NCBI GenBank assembly: GCA_014218235.1
Contig: CM024758.1
Coordinates: forward strand, 103,639,698-103,703,697
Length of the DNA stretch: 64,000 nucleotides
Direction: 5' to 3'
Source of the DNA: Colocasia esculenta
Taxonomy: Eukaryota > Streptophyta > Magnoliopsida > Alismatales > Araceae
The translations under genes and the position numbers were made by a program. Under the pieces are notes generated by a model. It did not search any database and was not told the origin of the DNA. It was given only the letters and a program-made list of their open reading frames with translations. Each line of letters opens with the position of its first letter. Within the stretch, counting starts at the first letter, position 1. Positions 47,857-59,262 of this stretch are shown piece after piece.

Positions 47857-48458
47857 GTTGCCAGGACACTAACAGACCACCTTGTCTTGATTGCTAAGAA
47901 ATGAGCTGACTTAGTAAGTCGGTCAATGATTACCCATATGGCATCGAATCCACTTCGTGTCCTAGGTAATCCCACAATAAAATCCATACCGATACTATCC
48001 CATTTCCACTCTGGCACATCGAGTGGTTTTAACTTTCCTGCCGGTTTCTGATGCTCAGCTTTAACTTTCTGACATGTAAGGCATCTTGCTATGAAATCCA
48101 CAATGTCTTTCTTCATATTGCACCACCAGAAATGCTTCTTTAAATCATGATATATCTTGACAGCTCCAGGATGAATGGTGTAACGTGACCGATGAGCTTC
48201 TTCTAAAATTTGCTTCTTGATTTCAGAATTATCTGGTACACATATCCTGTCTCGGAATCGAAGATTCCCATGAGTATCCTCATTAAAGTCAGGTTTGACA
48301 GTTAACTTTTCTCAGATCTCTGTCAATATAGGATCATTATCCTGTTGTTCTCCAATTTGTTTTATCAAATCTGATTGAACTGTCAAGTTATCAATTATAA
48401 TTTTTCCTTCTTGTGATTCAACCTTCAAGCTTAATGTGGAAAACTCCTCTAACAATTT
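47857..48458 (-). pseudogene. pol: Integrase N-terminal half of element T
   Basis: Contains MKKDIVDFIARCLTCQKVKA (the CxxC of the zinc-binding domain), KWDSIGMDFIVGLPRTRSGF with the first catalytic Asp, and WVIIDRLTKSAHFLA. The His pair of the zinc domain would be upstream in the degraded stretch 48117-48458. The frame is cut by the nested solo LTR. Confidence 0.8.
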
Positions 48459-49832
48459 TCATTCCTTTACTTGTAATTGAAACACCTTTGCTATAGGATT
48501 TCTGCTAAGAGCATCTGCCACAGTATTTCCTTTCCCTGGATGGTATTCAATTTTGAAATCATAATCTTTAATATACTCCATCCACCTTCTTTGTCTCATG
48601 TTCAGCTCCTTTTGTGAAAACAAATATTTGAGACTCTTATGATCAGAGTACACTATAAATTGATTGTCATATAAGTAGTGTCTCCAAAGCTTAAGAGCAA
48701 AAATTACTGCATCTAATTCTAAGTCATGTACTAGGTAGTTCTTCTCGTGATTTTTCAATTGTCTTGATGCAGAAGCAATGACTCTTCCATCTTGCATTAA
48801 TACACATCTCAATCCAATATTTGAAGCATCGGTATAAACCTCAAATGTTTTTCCTTCCACCGGTAAGGCTAGAATTGGTGCAGATGATAAACATTCCTTT
48901 AATAATTGAAATGCTTGCTCGCAACTCTCACTCCATACAAATGCAGTTCCCTTTCTAGTTAATTGTGTGAGAGGGGAGGCAATTCTAGAGAAATCCTGGA
49001 CAAACCGTCGGTAATAACTAGCCATTCCCAGGAAACTTCTAATCTCGGTGAGGTTCTTTGGTTGCTCCCATTTTTGTATAGTCTCAATTTTCGAAGAGTC
49101 CACAACCAATCCTTCTTTTGAAATAATGTGACCCAAAAACATCACTTGCTTCATCCAAAATTCACATTTACTAAACTTTGCATATAATTTATGATCTCAT
49201 AATAGTTGTAAAGTAATCCGTAAATGTGTCTCGTGTTCTTCTATGCTCTTGGAGTAAATCAGTATATCATCAATAAACACAACCACAAATTGATCCAAAT
49301 AAGTTTGAAACATGTCATTCATCAGTCGCATAAATGCAGCAGGTGCATTAGTTAATCCAAAGGGCATCACTACAAATTCGTAGTGCCCATATCTTGTTCA
49401 GAAAGCTGTTTTGTGGATATCTTGCTCTTGAATCCTAAGTTGATGATAACCAGATCTTAAAACAATTTTGGAGAAACACTGAGCTCCAGACAATTGATCA
49501 AATAGGTCAACAATTCTTGGAAGTGGGTATTTGTTCTTTATAGTCAATTGGTTTAGCTGTCGGTAATCTATACATAATCGCATAGACCCATCTTTTTTCT
49601 TCACAAATAACACTGGAGCACCCCAGGGTGAGGTACTAGGTCTAATAAATCCATTTTCTATCAATTCCATCAACTGTCTTTTTAGCTCTTTCAACTCTTC
49701 TATTGACATCCTATATGGTGTTCTTGAGATTGGTGTAGCTCTTGGTACCAATTCAATCGAAAAATTCACCTCACTATTAGGTGGTATGCCAAGTAACTCT
49801 TCAGGAAAAACATCAAGAAATTCCCTTACCAC
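48459..49832 (-). pseudogene. pol: Reverse transcriptase and RNase H of element T
   Basis: From 49832: REFLDVFPEELLGIPPN, SPWGAPVLFVKKKDGSMRLC, DYRQLNQLTIKNKYPLPRI and FSKIVLRSGYHQLRI (motif A: the usual Asp-Leu-Arg is changed to Val-Leu-Arg). A TGA replaces Arg after KTAF; then RYGHYEFVVMPFGLTNAP and the catalytic FIDDILIYSKS near 49260. Past a further stop come MFLGHIISKEGLVVD, FEVYTDASNIGLRCVLMQDG (RNase H Asp), LELDAVIFALKLWRHYL, FIVYSDHKSLKYLF and GNTVADALSRN. The domain set and order are typical of chromoviruses. Confidence 0.85.
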
Positions 49833-50170
49833 TGGAATTTCTTCCGATCCAGTGATATCTTTGTTTAATATCGTTCACTATTAGGTGGTATGCCAAGTAA
49901 CTCTTCAGGAAAAACATCAAGAAATTCCCTTACCACTGGAATATCTTCCAATCCAGTGATATCTTTGTTTAATATCGTTACAGAAGCCAAGTACCCTTGA
50001 CAACCTTTCTGTAATAGCTTACAAGCCTGAACTACTGGATTAACATCAAGAAATTCCCTTACCACTGTAATATCTTCCAATCCAGTGATATCATGGTTTA
50101 ATATCATTACAGAAGCCAAGTACCCTTGACAACCTTTTTGTACTAGCTTACAAGCCTTAACTACTGAAAT
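49769..50170 (-). repeat. Imperfect tandem duplication at the protease-RT junction of element T
   Basis: The segment coding (Q)ACKLLQKGCQGYLASV, NKDITGLEDIPVVREFLDV and FPEELLGIPPNSE is present in overlapping partial copies: 49769-49876, about 49877-50040 and about 50041-50165. The junctions at 49876 and 50040 break the frame. Unequal exchange or replication slippage is the likely cause. Confidence 0.75.
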
Positions 50171-51278
50171 TATTGGTATTCTTCTGGTATGGGGTTTATC
50201 ACAAGTTATAGAACAAATTTCCTTTCCTGGAAAAGTGATCTACCTTAATTGACAATCTAAATTGGCATGATATTTAGATAACCAATCCACTCCAAGGATC
50301 ACATCATAATCCCACATTTCCAAACATATCAAATGTGACGACCCAACCAACAAACTGTCCCAACAACCATACTAGTTGGTAGACTTCCCAGGAAGGTTAC
50401 CCATCCTGGGACTACTCCCAACTGAGCACGCTTAACTTTAGAGTTCTTTTCAATCTCGAGCTCTGAAAATGACTAGTCCGAGTTGTTGGTAGTCTACAGA
50501 TTTAGTCCATTTAACATATTCTTATATGGGGTGTTACAATCTACCCCCCTTATATAAGGGGCGTCCTCGTTGCTGCTCACATATAGCACACGATCAAACC
50601 CCAGGTAGGCAGGATTCTAGAGGTGGCCCCCACAAGCTCAAGAGGTGGCTCCCACTATGTAGCACTTTGAGCCATTATGGCCTCAAGAGGTGGCTCCCAC
50701 AGCATAGCACTTTGCCTTGTGTGGCACTTAGTTCCTGCACTTCCGGCTGGGCTAGGCTCTGATACCATTTGTGATGACCCAACCAACAAACTGGCCCAAC
50801 AACCATACTAGTTGGTAGACTTCTTAGGAAGGTCACCCATCCTGGGACTACTCCCAACTGAGCACGCTTAACTTCAGAGTTCTTTTCAATCTCGAGCTCT
50901 AAAAATGACTAGTCCGAGTTGTTGGTAGTCTATTGATTTAGTCCATTTAACATAATCTTATATGGGATGTTACATCAAATCACCAAGTAAATTATGTCCT
51001 TTAAGTAGGATCTGACTATCAGGGTAATACTCCTTAAGCTTTTTACCCTCACTCAAAGGAGTTGCCACTTCCAATTGTGTAGTCAATGGGACTGATTATA
51101 ATTCTAGAGATTTAGCAAAATCATAACTAATAAAGGAGTGCGTAGCTTCTGAATCAAATAATACATGCGCAGGTTTTGAGTTTATTATTAGTGTACCTTC
51201 AATCAGTCCACCTTCTTGCTGGGATTCAGGCTTTATCTCCTTAATAGCTTGTATTCTCCCTTGCTTTGATTGTTTTGC
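50171..51278 (-). pseudogene. pol: Protease of element T, interrupted by a TRIM
   Basis: The minus strand near 51140-51190 encodes AHVLFDSEATHSFISYDFAK; the family motif is LFDSGATHSFIS, so the active-site Gly is Glu. Further downstream lies WDYDVILGVDWLSKY (50270-50310), the matching C-terminal protease motif. The TRIM 50334-50974 splits the domain. A stop follows KSLEL. Confidence 0.75.
50334..50974 (-). mobile_element. TRIM (miniature LTR retrotransposon), 641 bp
   Basis: Two LTRs of 205 bp (50334-50538 and 50770-50974) share nearly all bases. Minus-strand ends are TGTAACA(T/C)CCC...GTC(A/G)TCACA. The target duplication TCAAA is perfect (50329-50333 and 50975-50979). Inside are a PBS identical to the methionine-initiator complement (TGGTATCAGAGCC on the minus strand, 50755-50767) and a PPT (TAAGGGGGGTAGAT, 50539-50552). 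The 231-bp interior codes for nothing and has three spaced copies of AGAGGTGGC(T/C)CCCAC. It needs proteins from an autonomous element. Confidence 0.95.
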
Positions 51279-52842
51279 TTATGGATTTGGTTTGGCTGGC
51301 GTATTCTTGATCATCGGACAATCTGGAATTTGATGCTGAGTACTCCCACACTTGAGACATGCACCCAACCTACGCCAACAATTTTCCGCCTTGTGTCCAC
51401 TAATGTGACAGTGCTTGCACACATCCTTGCTCCCACTTGGAGCCTTCCTTGCCTTCTTCCCAGATTGCTGAACTTTCAGGGCATTTCCCGACTCAAACTT
51501 GCTCTTCCGATCCGAATATCCTTCTCCCGACCTTCCTTTAATTTTATCCACCATATCATTTGCAACTTCCAATGCCAAAGCTCTTTTGACCATATCCGAA
51601 TACATAGTGATCAAATGTGAAGTTAACTACATAATATAGATAGGACGTAGTCCATTCATGAACCTCTTGGCTTTTAACTTATCCGTGGCTATGAGATGTG
51701 GAGAATAATTGGATAGTCGGGCAAACATTGCCTCATATTCTGATACTGACATCCTTAGTTGTTTCAGGTTAGCAAATTCATTTGCTTTCTTTTCCTGGAC
51801 TACCTCTGAAAAATACTGGTCATTAAATAACTCTACAAATTCCTCCCAACTAATTTGAGTTGGATCCTCCAATGTGGATGTTACTGTTTCCCTCCAAGCT
51901 CTAGCGTCCTGTTCCAACTAAAAAGTCACCAATTGGATCTTCTCTTCCTCAGTGCATTTAATCACTCTGAATATCCTAACAATATCTTTTAGACAATTTT
52001 CGACCTCATCCGGGTCTGTACTTCCTGCAAATCTCGGAGGATCTAAACTTTGGAAATCCTTGAATAGACTTGTCCCATTATGGGTGTTACTTTTGGCTAC
52101 TGATTTCATCACTCGGGTCAGGTCGTGCATTGAACTTTCCATTTTCCTCCAGTTGGTGTCACCTCCGTCCATGACTAAACCGGAAAAATATCTGAAACAT
52201 TCAGTAGTACATACATTAATTCCACAATCCACCCAAACTTGCATTCATCACATACACATTTCAAATTCATATAACACAACATTTCTATTCACTAGTCAAA
52301 TATTTACATCAAAACATACTATTCACAAACTAGCAACTAAGTTACTGCAGTCTCCTCCTTCCAACTCTTCCATTACACAAAACATACTCCCACTAACCTC
52401 TCACTCCCCATACATATGGGAGTAATATATACATTCATCATTTAAACAAAAAGGAGAGGTTTACAAAAAGAAGGACAAGTTGCCTAAGTCCCTTCTAACT
52501 ATAGGTCAGATCTATAACAGACTCCACCGATGGTTGTTGTTGTTCTCCTCCAACTCCGTGGTATAGTTCCCTTACCGCATACGTCAATGCTTCCCAATAA
52601 CCCTCAAACTAATGGAGCAACATGTCTTGCCCCAGCCTTAGATTGTCCAACCTACACATAACTTGAGTCATGACATCCAGGGAAGCCCCAGGATTGCCGA
52701 CAAAGAATGCACATGCGGTCAGGTTGAGCACTTCTTCCTTGATTTGTACTTGGGATTTCTGTTGCGCTTGGGCATAAAACTCATTGTCTTGGCGTAGCAT
52801 TTCTAGCGCTGCTACCATCCACTCTTGGGCAGTCATATCCAT
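51279..52842 (-). pseudogene. gag: Gag of element T
   Basis: Begins MDMTAQEWMVAALEMLRQDN at 52842. The capsid part includes FQSLDPPRFAGSTDPDEVEN, VIKCTEEEKIQLVTF, a TAG stop where Gln is expected, LEQDARAWRETVTSTL, SWEEFVELFNDQYFSEVV and EYEAMFARLSNYSPHL. A zinc knuckle pair follows: CKHCHISGHKAENC and CLKCGSTQHQIPDC. At least two stops and one frame break (52250-52608) make it non-functional. Confidence 0.85.
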
Positions 52843-52948
52843 ACTGAAACAATTATAACGTTAAGCATTTATATGATTACAAGATCATGCTAACTAATCT
52901 CAAGTTTCTACCCCAACTCACTGGTTATCCCTAAATTTATCGAACTAA

Positions 52949-52961
52949 CGCTCTGATATCA
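52949..52961 (-). promoter_or_regulatory. Primer binding site of element T
   Basis: TGATATCAGAGCG on the minus strand, one base from the methionine-initiator PBS TGGTATCAGAGC, seven bases inside the 5' LTR end. Confidence 0.75.
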
Positions 52962-52968
52962 ATTTATC

Positions 52969-55662
52969 TGTCACGTCCTAGTAAAAGTCTATTTACTGAA
53001 AATGACAGATATTAAGCACGAGAATTAACACAAAAGTTTATTTATACACAACTCTCTTAGCGGAAGCTTTTTACATGATACTCTTCACTATAGTCTAAAT
53101 GAGGAGTAGATGGAAGTACACTGTAACATCATTACATTCCAACTAACTATAAGAGAAATAAAAGATGACGAATCGTTGGACGACGGGTAGTCCACTCAGC
53201 ACACATATCCCCCTTAGACTTCATTCCCATCTTGTTCACCTAAAAATGGTAGGAAGAATGAGCTAACTAGCCCAGTAGAATTCAAGTCCTTTAAACAAAA
53301 AGGACTCAAGTATATAATCACAGGACAAGAATCTGAACATTGCTAACACTGAGTATTAAATGGAGGGATGAACGTGTCCACTGAATAACACATGTAGAAT
53401 AATAGATATGTAGAAGCATAATCATGCATTCAAGATAACACTTGAGTTCTGATTCAGATACATATTCACACACACATGTATGACATGATGACTAATCAAG
53501 CACATAATGATGTATGCCAACATCCACTTGTCCTCATCGTTCCCGCGCGGCCACTAACGAATTCGGGCCCTCCTCCCAAGACTGAACTAGCCCTATTTGC
53601 ACAGGCATAATTTCTCATTGAGTCCAAAGACCCACAACTTTGTCATCATAACACACTCACTCTTGTAATGGTTCAGTTGGGGTACACAAGTACTCAAGAT
53701 TTCACATGAAACAAAGGTTTAAAGATTAATACCAATGATTCCAAAAGGTTGTAGCTATGTAGGAACAATCAAAATTGGTATATTTAGGAATAATCCATGG
53801 CTAAAAGAATGATCCCTCACCTTGGTACATGTTGTACTGAAGACAAGTTGACACTACTGGATGGACAAGTTACTGCTATGTCAACACAAGTCACTGTGGT
53901 GTCAACATAGTTCACTGTGGTGTTGACACAGTTCACTGTGGTGTCGACACAGTCCAGGGGTGTGTCGACACTAGTGCTGCTTTCCAGAGAATAGTCAGAA
54001 CAAAGAAATCTGTGGTGTCTTCATAGTCCAGGGGTGTGTCGACACTAGTGCTGCTTTCCAGAAACAGTGAAGAACAAAGGAGTCTATGGTGTCGACACAG
54101 TCTAGGGGTGTGTCGACACTAGTCCAATTTTCAGCAAACAGTCAGAAAGAAAGAAGAAGAGGAAGAAGAAGAAATCCCTCAACATGGGTGGTATGAAAAA
54201 ACTTATGAAAGGAAGATTAAAGTATATGCAACCCTTCTAAGAGATTTTTGTTTGCATCTAATAAGAATTTCTTCACAAATATATTTTGGCTAAGACATGA
54301 GCATTAGATAAAGCATAGACACAATGGACAAAAAGACATATCTATTGATCTCTTCAGAACACAAATAAAGGTGTGGATATAGTACAAACACAGACTTATG
54401 ATTCTAACAAAGAAGGAAAGAGGATAGAGAAAATCCTACAATATGGACACTCAATTCTAGAAGTACTTAAGGATTCAAATCTGAAACTTGAAGATACACA
54501 CACTTAAATAGGGAATCAACTCACTGTACTAAAGATGTTTGTGACTTCAGAATAAGATTCTAGAACTAAGGATGGAAGAAGAAGAAAGAGTTTCCTACAT
54601 GGAGTATAACTAGACTCTTCTTCTCTCTAATGTAATAGTCTACAGCTACCAGAAAAAGGAACCGAGGAAGTTAATATTTAACAGGAACATTTCTAGCTTG
54701 AGAAGAAGACAAGAATGAGGAAGAAGGAAGTGAATTCTACCTAGCTTGAAGGATGAGCTTTTTCTGTAGTGGTCTCCCACTGGAGGAAGAACGATGATAT
54801 CCGGGTACAACACAGCAGCTTCTCTCAGCTACAGCTTGTAGCACTTTCACCTGGAATAGGAGAAGCAGCAGCTCTCTTACAACAACAATTTCTCCATAGC
54901 AACCAGAGCTAAGGTAGCACTCACAACTTGATGCTAGCAAGTGCAACGACAGTGGAGGAGAAGAAAAGCTCCCACGAAGGTGAGGGGAGGCTTTTATAAA
55001 CCCTTCCTTCCCTTGCATGCCGGACACGCGGCCATGTAGGTGTCCGCAGTAAAACCTTGGGTTTTATTGGGGACACATTTTACATGCACCCATCATAGAC
55101 TAACACCTCAAATAACCATGTGTTACCCTCACATTTAGTGTTCTGGCTTTACCAGAGCCTTACACGCAGGCACCCAAGAAATTCCTGAAAATGCTTTACG
55201 GTAATTGATCCTTAAATCAACTGGCCCTTTAAACCTTATATAAACAAGTTCAAATGGTGTCCATTTACAATAAAATTTCAACCATAGGTTAATGTGATGG
55301 TTTACAAATTGTGGCGATTTTAGTTTAATTTTTAGATTTTATTTTACACTGGGTGAAAAATCACCTGAAAAATAGTCGCGTCTGCTTAACCTCGAAGTCC
55401 GCACGTCAATAAATCCAGATATTTGTATTTTTGATATCCCCACATTTTTTTCAGAAAATTATGGTGTTCTCAAATTTTTATGTCGTTATAGTTTTCTGGT
55501 GTCGCCCTGTGGGAACGTGCACCTCTGTGTACGACAGTGGGGTAACGTACGTTACCACTAATTAAACTCAAATTCTAATTATTTCAATTTAATGGCGATA
55601 ATAATGTATAATAACAACATTATTCATATTTTCCTAACACTTTCAATTTTCTGGGTGTTACA
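52969..55662 (-). repeat. 5' LTR of element T
   Basis: Same ends and content as 41560-44271; a TATA box (TTTTATAAA on the + strand) lies near 54992-55000. Differences from the left LTR include fewer 21-bp units at 53880-53950. Confidence 0.95.
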
Positions 55663-55981
55663 GGCTAGGATTGACCCGACCTTAAGAGTAACGCGACATC
55701 ACGACCCGTCGCGTTAAGGACAACTGATTATTTTGGAATTTTAATCAATTATTTAGGAAAATAACTGATCATATATGAATTTCTAATCAATCAAATGGCA
55801 TGAACGTGACCCTTAAGGCCGTCGCATTATGATCTGAGGGTTGAAACCCTAGCACAAGGACTCTAAAAGTGATAATTGGACGAGACAAGCTGAAAGTTGG
55901 ATTTAAATGGGCCCAACTTGGGGCTCATTAAGGGAATAAGAAAATATGGTTTGACCTACGGGCCAGAATCATGTGTCTATA

Positions 55982-57290
55982 GATTGCCCCTCCTTGGCTT
56001 CCACTTTATAAGGGAGCGAAGCGGAAGTGTAGCGGAGGTGTCATGGAATGACGATGAAGCGTAGATGATGTGGAGTGGACTGAAAAGATGGGAGCCAAGG
56101 TAAAGAGACACCCATTGTAACCAACAAGCAATTGGAATCTTTTTGAAATCTTCGAGTTAGCTGCTCGAGTAGAAAGCAAGGAAATTACAAGTCTGGAAGA
56201 AAGGGAGAGAAAAAAGGACGATCGACCCCTCCATTAAGAGGTACCCTAGCCGATTGGCCTACAGGTTTCATTTTGGAGGGACATGTGCATGCCAGGCAGG
56301 TAACTCTGACTCAGACCTGGGAGCGGTTCGCAACCAAAATGGATCAAAAGGAATTTAGATGAAAATTGGATAGAGAATCCAGACAGGAAAATTCTTGACA
56401 AACTGACAAGAGCAACTTGCTCGAAGGCAAACCTTCTGATTAAGATTAGAATAGGGTTTCTTGTTCTGAACATGAAGAACAGTTGAGGACTCAAAAAAAG
56501 CTCATTATTAGCCAGGGATGAGTCATGATAGCTCAAAGACCTACATGATGCATGCTGGGCTAAAAGAAAAGAAATCATAAAATCAAAATGCAAAGAAAAG
56601 AAAAATGAATAGAAAATATATCAAGGATAATATTTCTAAATCAGACAAGAATGGGTCGAGAATCTTCCTGCAACCACTGTGCAAGACAGAGTCCATCATC
56701 CCCGAACTCATCCGACTTAACGGCCTCTCCAGCGATTAACAATGTGCACCTAGATCATCACTGGTTTTGATGAAGGGGAACTCAGACCCCAAAACACATC
56801 GACAACTAGTCAGTCCTTGAAATGATATAATAAGTAAGCTATCATATAGTAATGCAAGGGAGTAGGGATAAGAAGATCATACCTGAACTTACCTGTGAAG
56901 CTCGATTGTTTTTGTGATTTTCTGATTTTTCCTATTTTTTGTGATTTTATGATAAATAGTCGAACAATAATTGACTCAAAGGAAAGAAAATATGTACAAA
57001 AACAATCTTCAACATAAGAAAACTACGCACAGACACAAGAAAACACAACAAGTATTAACGTGACGCCTCTGGGGGTCGCTACAATGTAGCGGCGTCATAG
57101 AAGGTCGCGACATGAACACGTCGGATCGGGATGTCGCGGCATTGTTCTGTGTGCTAAACCCCGAAACTGAGACTTATCCTTATCCTAAGACCAATCCTAA
57201 TACCTATTGGACTCCTAAACCCAAACCTAGTGTAACTCTATCCCCTAGGGACGAATTGGAGTGGGATTAACCCCTCCCAAGAATCTATAA
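55982..57290. other. Element B interior between 3' LTR and antisense genes; no gene seen
   Basis: GATTGCCCCTCCTTGG at 55982-55997 gives a purine-rich tract on the minus strand (CCAAGGAGGGGCAATC), a good PPT next to the 3' LTR. The part 56530-56870 aligns with 5928-6200 of element A. Short GTCGCGAC motifs lie near 57104. No ORF is supported. Confidence 0.55.
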
Positions 57291-57299
57291 ATAGGGGTG

Positions 57300-58568
57300 C
57301 AGAGCTCCAAATTCATAGCCCACCTTTTCTCTCTTCTTCTCTCCTGGTTTTCTCTCTCTCCAAGCCATGAAGAGATCTTTCTCTTCCCTCCAAGCCAACT
57401 CCATCCCCTATGGTGCTCCAAAAGTAGCGAGGACGGCCCATGAAGAGCTCCATCGCCTCTCCTTCGTGCCCGGACACTTGAGCTCAAGACAAGATGTTCA
57501 AGTAAGTTCTTTCTAGCTCATGTTCTAGTCTTTCTCTCTCTCTCTTCTTCTTCTTCTTCTTCTTCTCCCATCAATCTCCTCCTTTTCTCTCTTCATCTAG
57601 ATCCTCTCGGGTGGAAAACGTTACTAAAAAATTCCATCGTTGGAGCTCATGATAAAGTCACTTCCCATAGCGTCCATCAACCTACTACACGAGTGGAAGC
57701 TGACGATTGTCCTGGTGTTGGCCAAGAATTACCATAAGATACTGCATATTTGGGACAGCATCACCACAGTTGTGGAGTTGTGGCATCCACAGACGCACAC
57801 CTTCATCTTCCCTTCTTTTGAATCCACAATTCTACTGGAGGAGTTGGAGATCATGCTGGGTCTCCCAAAGGACAAAAAAGGGGAGGAGCATCTCATCTCA
57901 CACATTGTGGCTCCCATCGACTCCTAGGCCATCCTTGGCAAGATCACCACCACGACCTGGGATCTGAGTTCTATGACAAGCCCAGGCCATATCCATCTGA
58001 TCCCCCTCTTCCAATGGATCGCTTCACAATGCAAGAGGAACACGGGAACTATCTAGCAATTGCCAAGGCCGCCGCCATCTACATATGCGGAATCATCCCC
58101 TTCCCCACACAAGATCATCTTCTATTTGTAGCCAACCTGAGTATCATCAACTGTGTGTGGGAAGGTATGTCTATCTCTCAAGTCGTCCTTGGTTATCTAT
58201 ATGCTGGACTCTCTTCTAGAGCCACTGGCGGACCCCTCTTCGGCTCTGTGGTCACCCTCGAGTGTTGGATGGGCATGCACATTTGCTTCAAGGCAACGAA
58301 TGACACCTCCATCAAGTCTATGAGCATGCTCCATCACCCTCTCGCCTTCATCGGTGCTCCACTACACATGACCATCCAGGCATGGTGCAAGACCGCAGTG
58401 GTGAAGGGACTCAAGGAGTGGAGGCTGTACTTGAACACACTGTCGGCGGAGCAATTCGAGATGCGCCCGACCTTCTTCCATAACAAGATCATATGCCTTC
58501 CTCAACGTGTCGGCCTAAACTTGAGACTGATCGTCAATGAAGCACTGGTTCTCTACAACCCTCATTGA
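57300..58568 (+). pseudogene. Antisense PMD gene a1 of element B
   Basis: A leader exon ends at 57501 before GTAAGT, and the next exon starts at 57601 after CTTCATCTAG. From 57640 the frame reads to VVELWHPQTHTFIFPSFEST and ILLEELEIMLGLPKDKKGEE, stops at 57925, and after a frameshift continues at 58014 with EEHGNYLAIAKAAAIYICGI, INCVWEGMSISQVVLGYLYA and ALVLYNPH. It is colinear with gene a1 of element A and has the same PMD features. A tail at 58590-58840 may be the gene's end. It is antisense to the element's pol. Confidence 0.7.
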
Positions 58569-58840
58569 TGCTATCTTTAGTGCAGTGTGGCATGCACAGT
58601 TGTACCAACCGTCTCTCACTATCCGCCTATCCAAGAAAGGAAGAAGGACGATGTACAGGATGAGAGGAACGTGAGGAGCGCCATTGTTCACTTGGAAGGA
58701 TGTGTCACGAGTCTCATCTCGACGGGGGTGATGAAGGATGATGATATGTATGAACAGTACTTGCAAGCATTGAGGAAGATCCGACCACGTGGAGATCGCG
58801 TCGTGGCGGAAGCTGCATATGGTTCAGGACATGCTTGAGG

Positions 58841-59262
58841 AGGGTTAGGAATTGTATCAGGTGGTAGGTAGGACATGAAAGGATGATTAATTAATCATAG
58901 ACATGATTGGCACTTGTATTTGATGGTTTAGATCAATAAAATCGATTTTTTATTCACTGGTTGCATGCTCAGATAATGTCACGACAACTACAGATGTCGC
59001 CTTAATGTCGCGACGGCTTGATAGGTCAAAACAATGTCGCGGCCTACTAGGCCGTCGCGACCTAAACACGACATCTATAGATGTCACGACTACAACTGAG
59101 AGTTCAAAACACAATGTTCCCCCTCTCTTTCCTTTTTCGAGCTCACAACTCTCTCTTCTCTTTGAGCTCCGGCGATCCCTTCTCTGGCCCTCTCGCACCC
59201 TCGTTGTGCTCTCTCTCACTCTCTCCTTCTTCTCCCTCAATCTCTTCCTCTCTCCTACGACG
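58841..59262. other. Spacer between a1 and a2 of element B
   Basis: It holds GTCGCGAC palindromes (59007-59014 and 59054-59061) and a pyrimidine-rich run at 59120-59255 just before the a2 ATG, as in element A. No gene is seen. Confidence 0.5.

Larger units (their letters stand above)
41560..55662 (-). mobile_element. Element T: complete chromodomain Ty3/gypsy element (Tekay/Del type)
   Basis: The flanking duplication is GGGTA (41555-41559) and GGCTA (55663-55667), one mismatch. LTRs are 2,712 bp (41560-44271) and 2,694 bp (52969-55662), with minus-strand ends TGTAAC...GTGACA. On the minus strand the order is PBS, gag, protease, RT, RNase H, integrase, chromodomain, PPT. Without the nested solo LTR and TRIM it would be about 10.8 kb. 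Frames carry several stops and altered active sites. Confidence 0.95.
40416..55981 (-). repeat. 3' LTR of element B, interrupted by a chromovirus
   Basis: The pieces 40416-41559 and 55663-55981 together give about 1.46 kb and match the solo LTR 38186-39586 in reverse orientation. The break lies in a segment that is continuous in that solo LTR (around 38440-38480). It starts TGTAATCACG and ends GTGTCTATA on the + strand. The LTR TATA box (TATATAAG, minus) is at 41234-41241. Confidence 0.9.
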
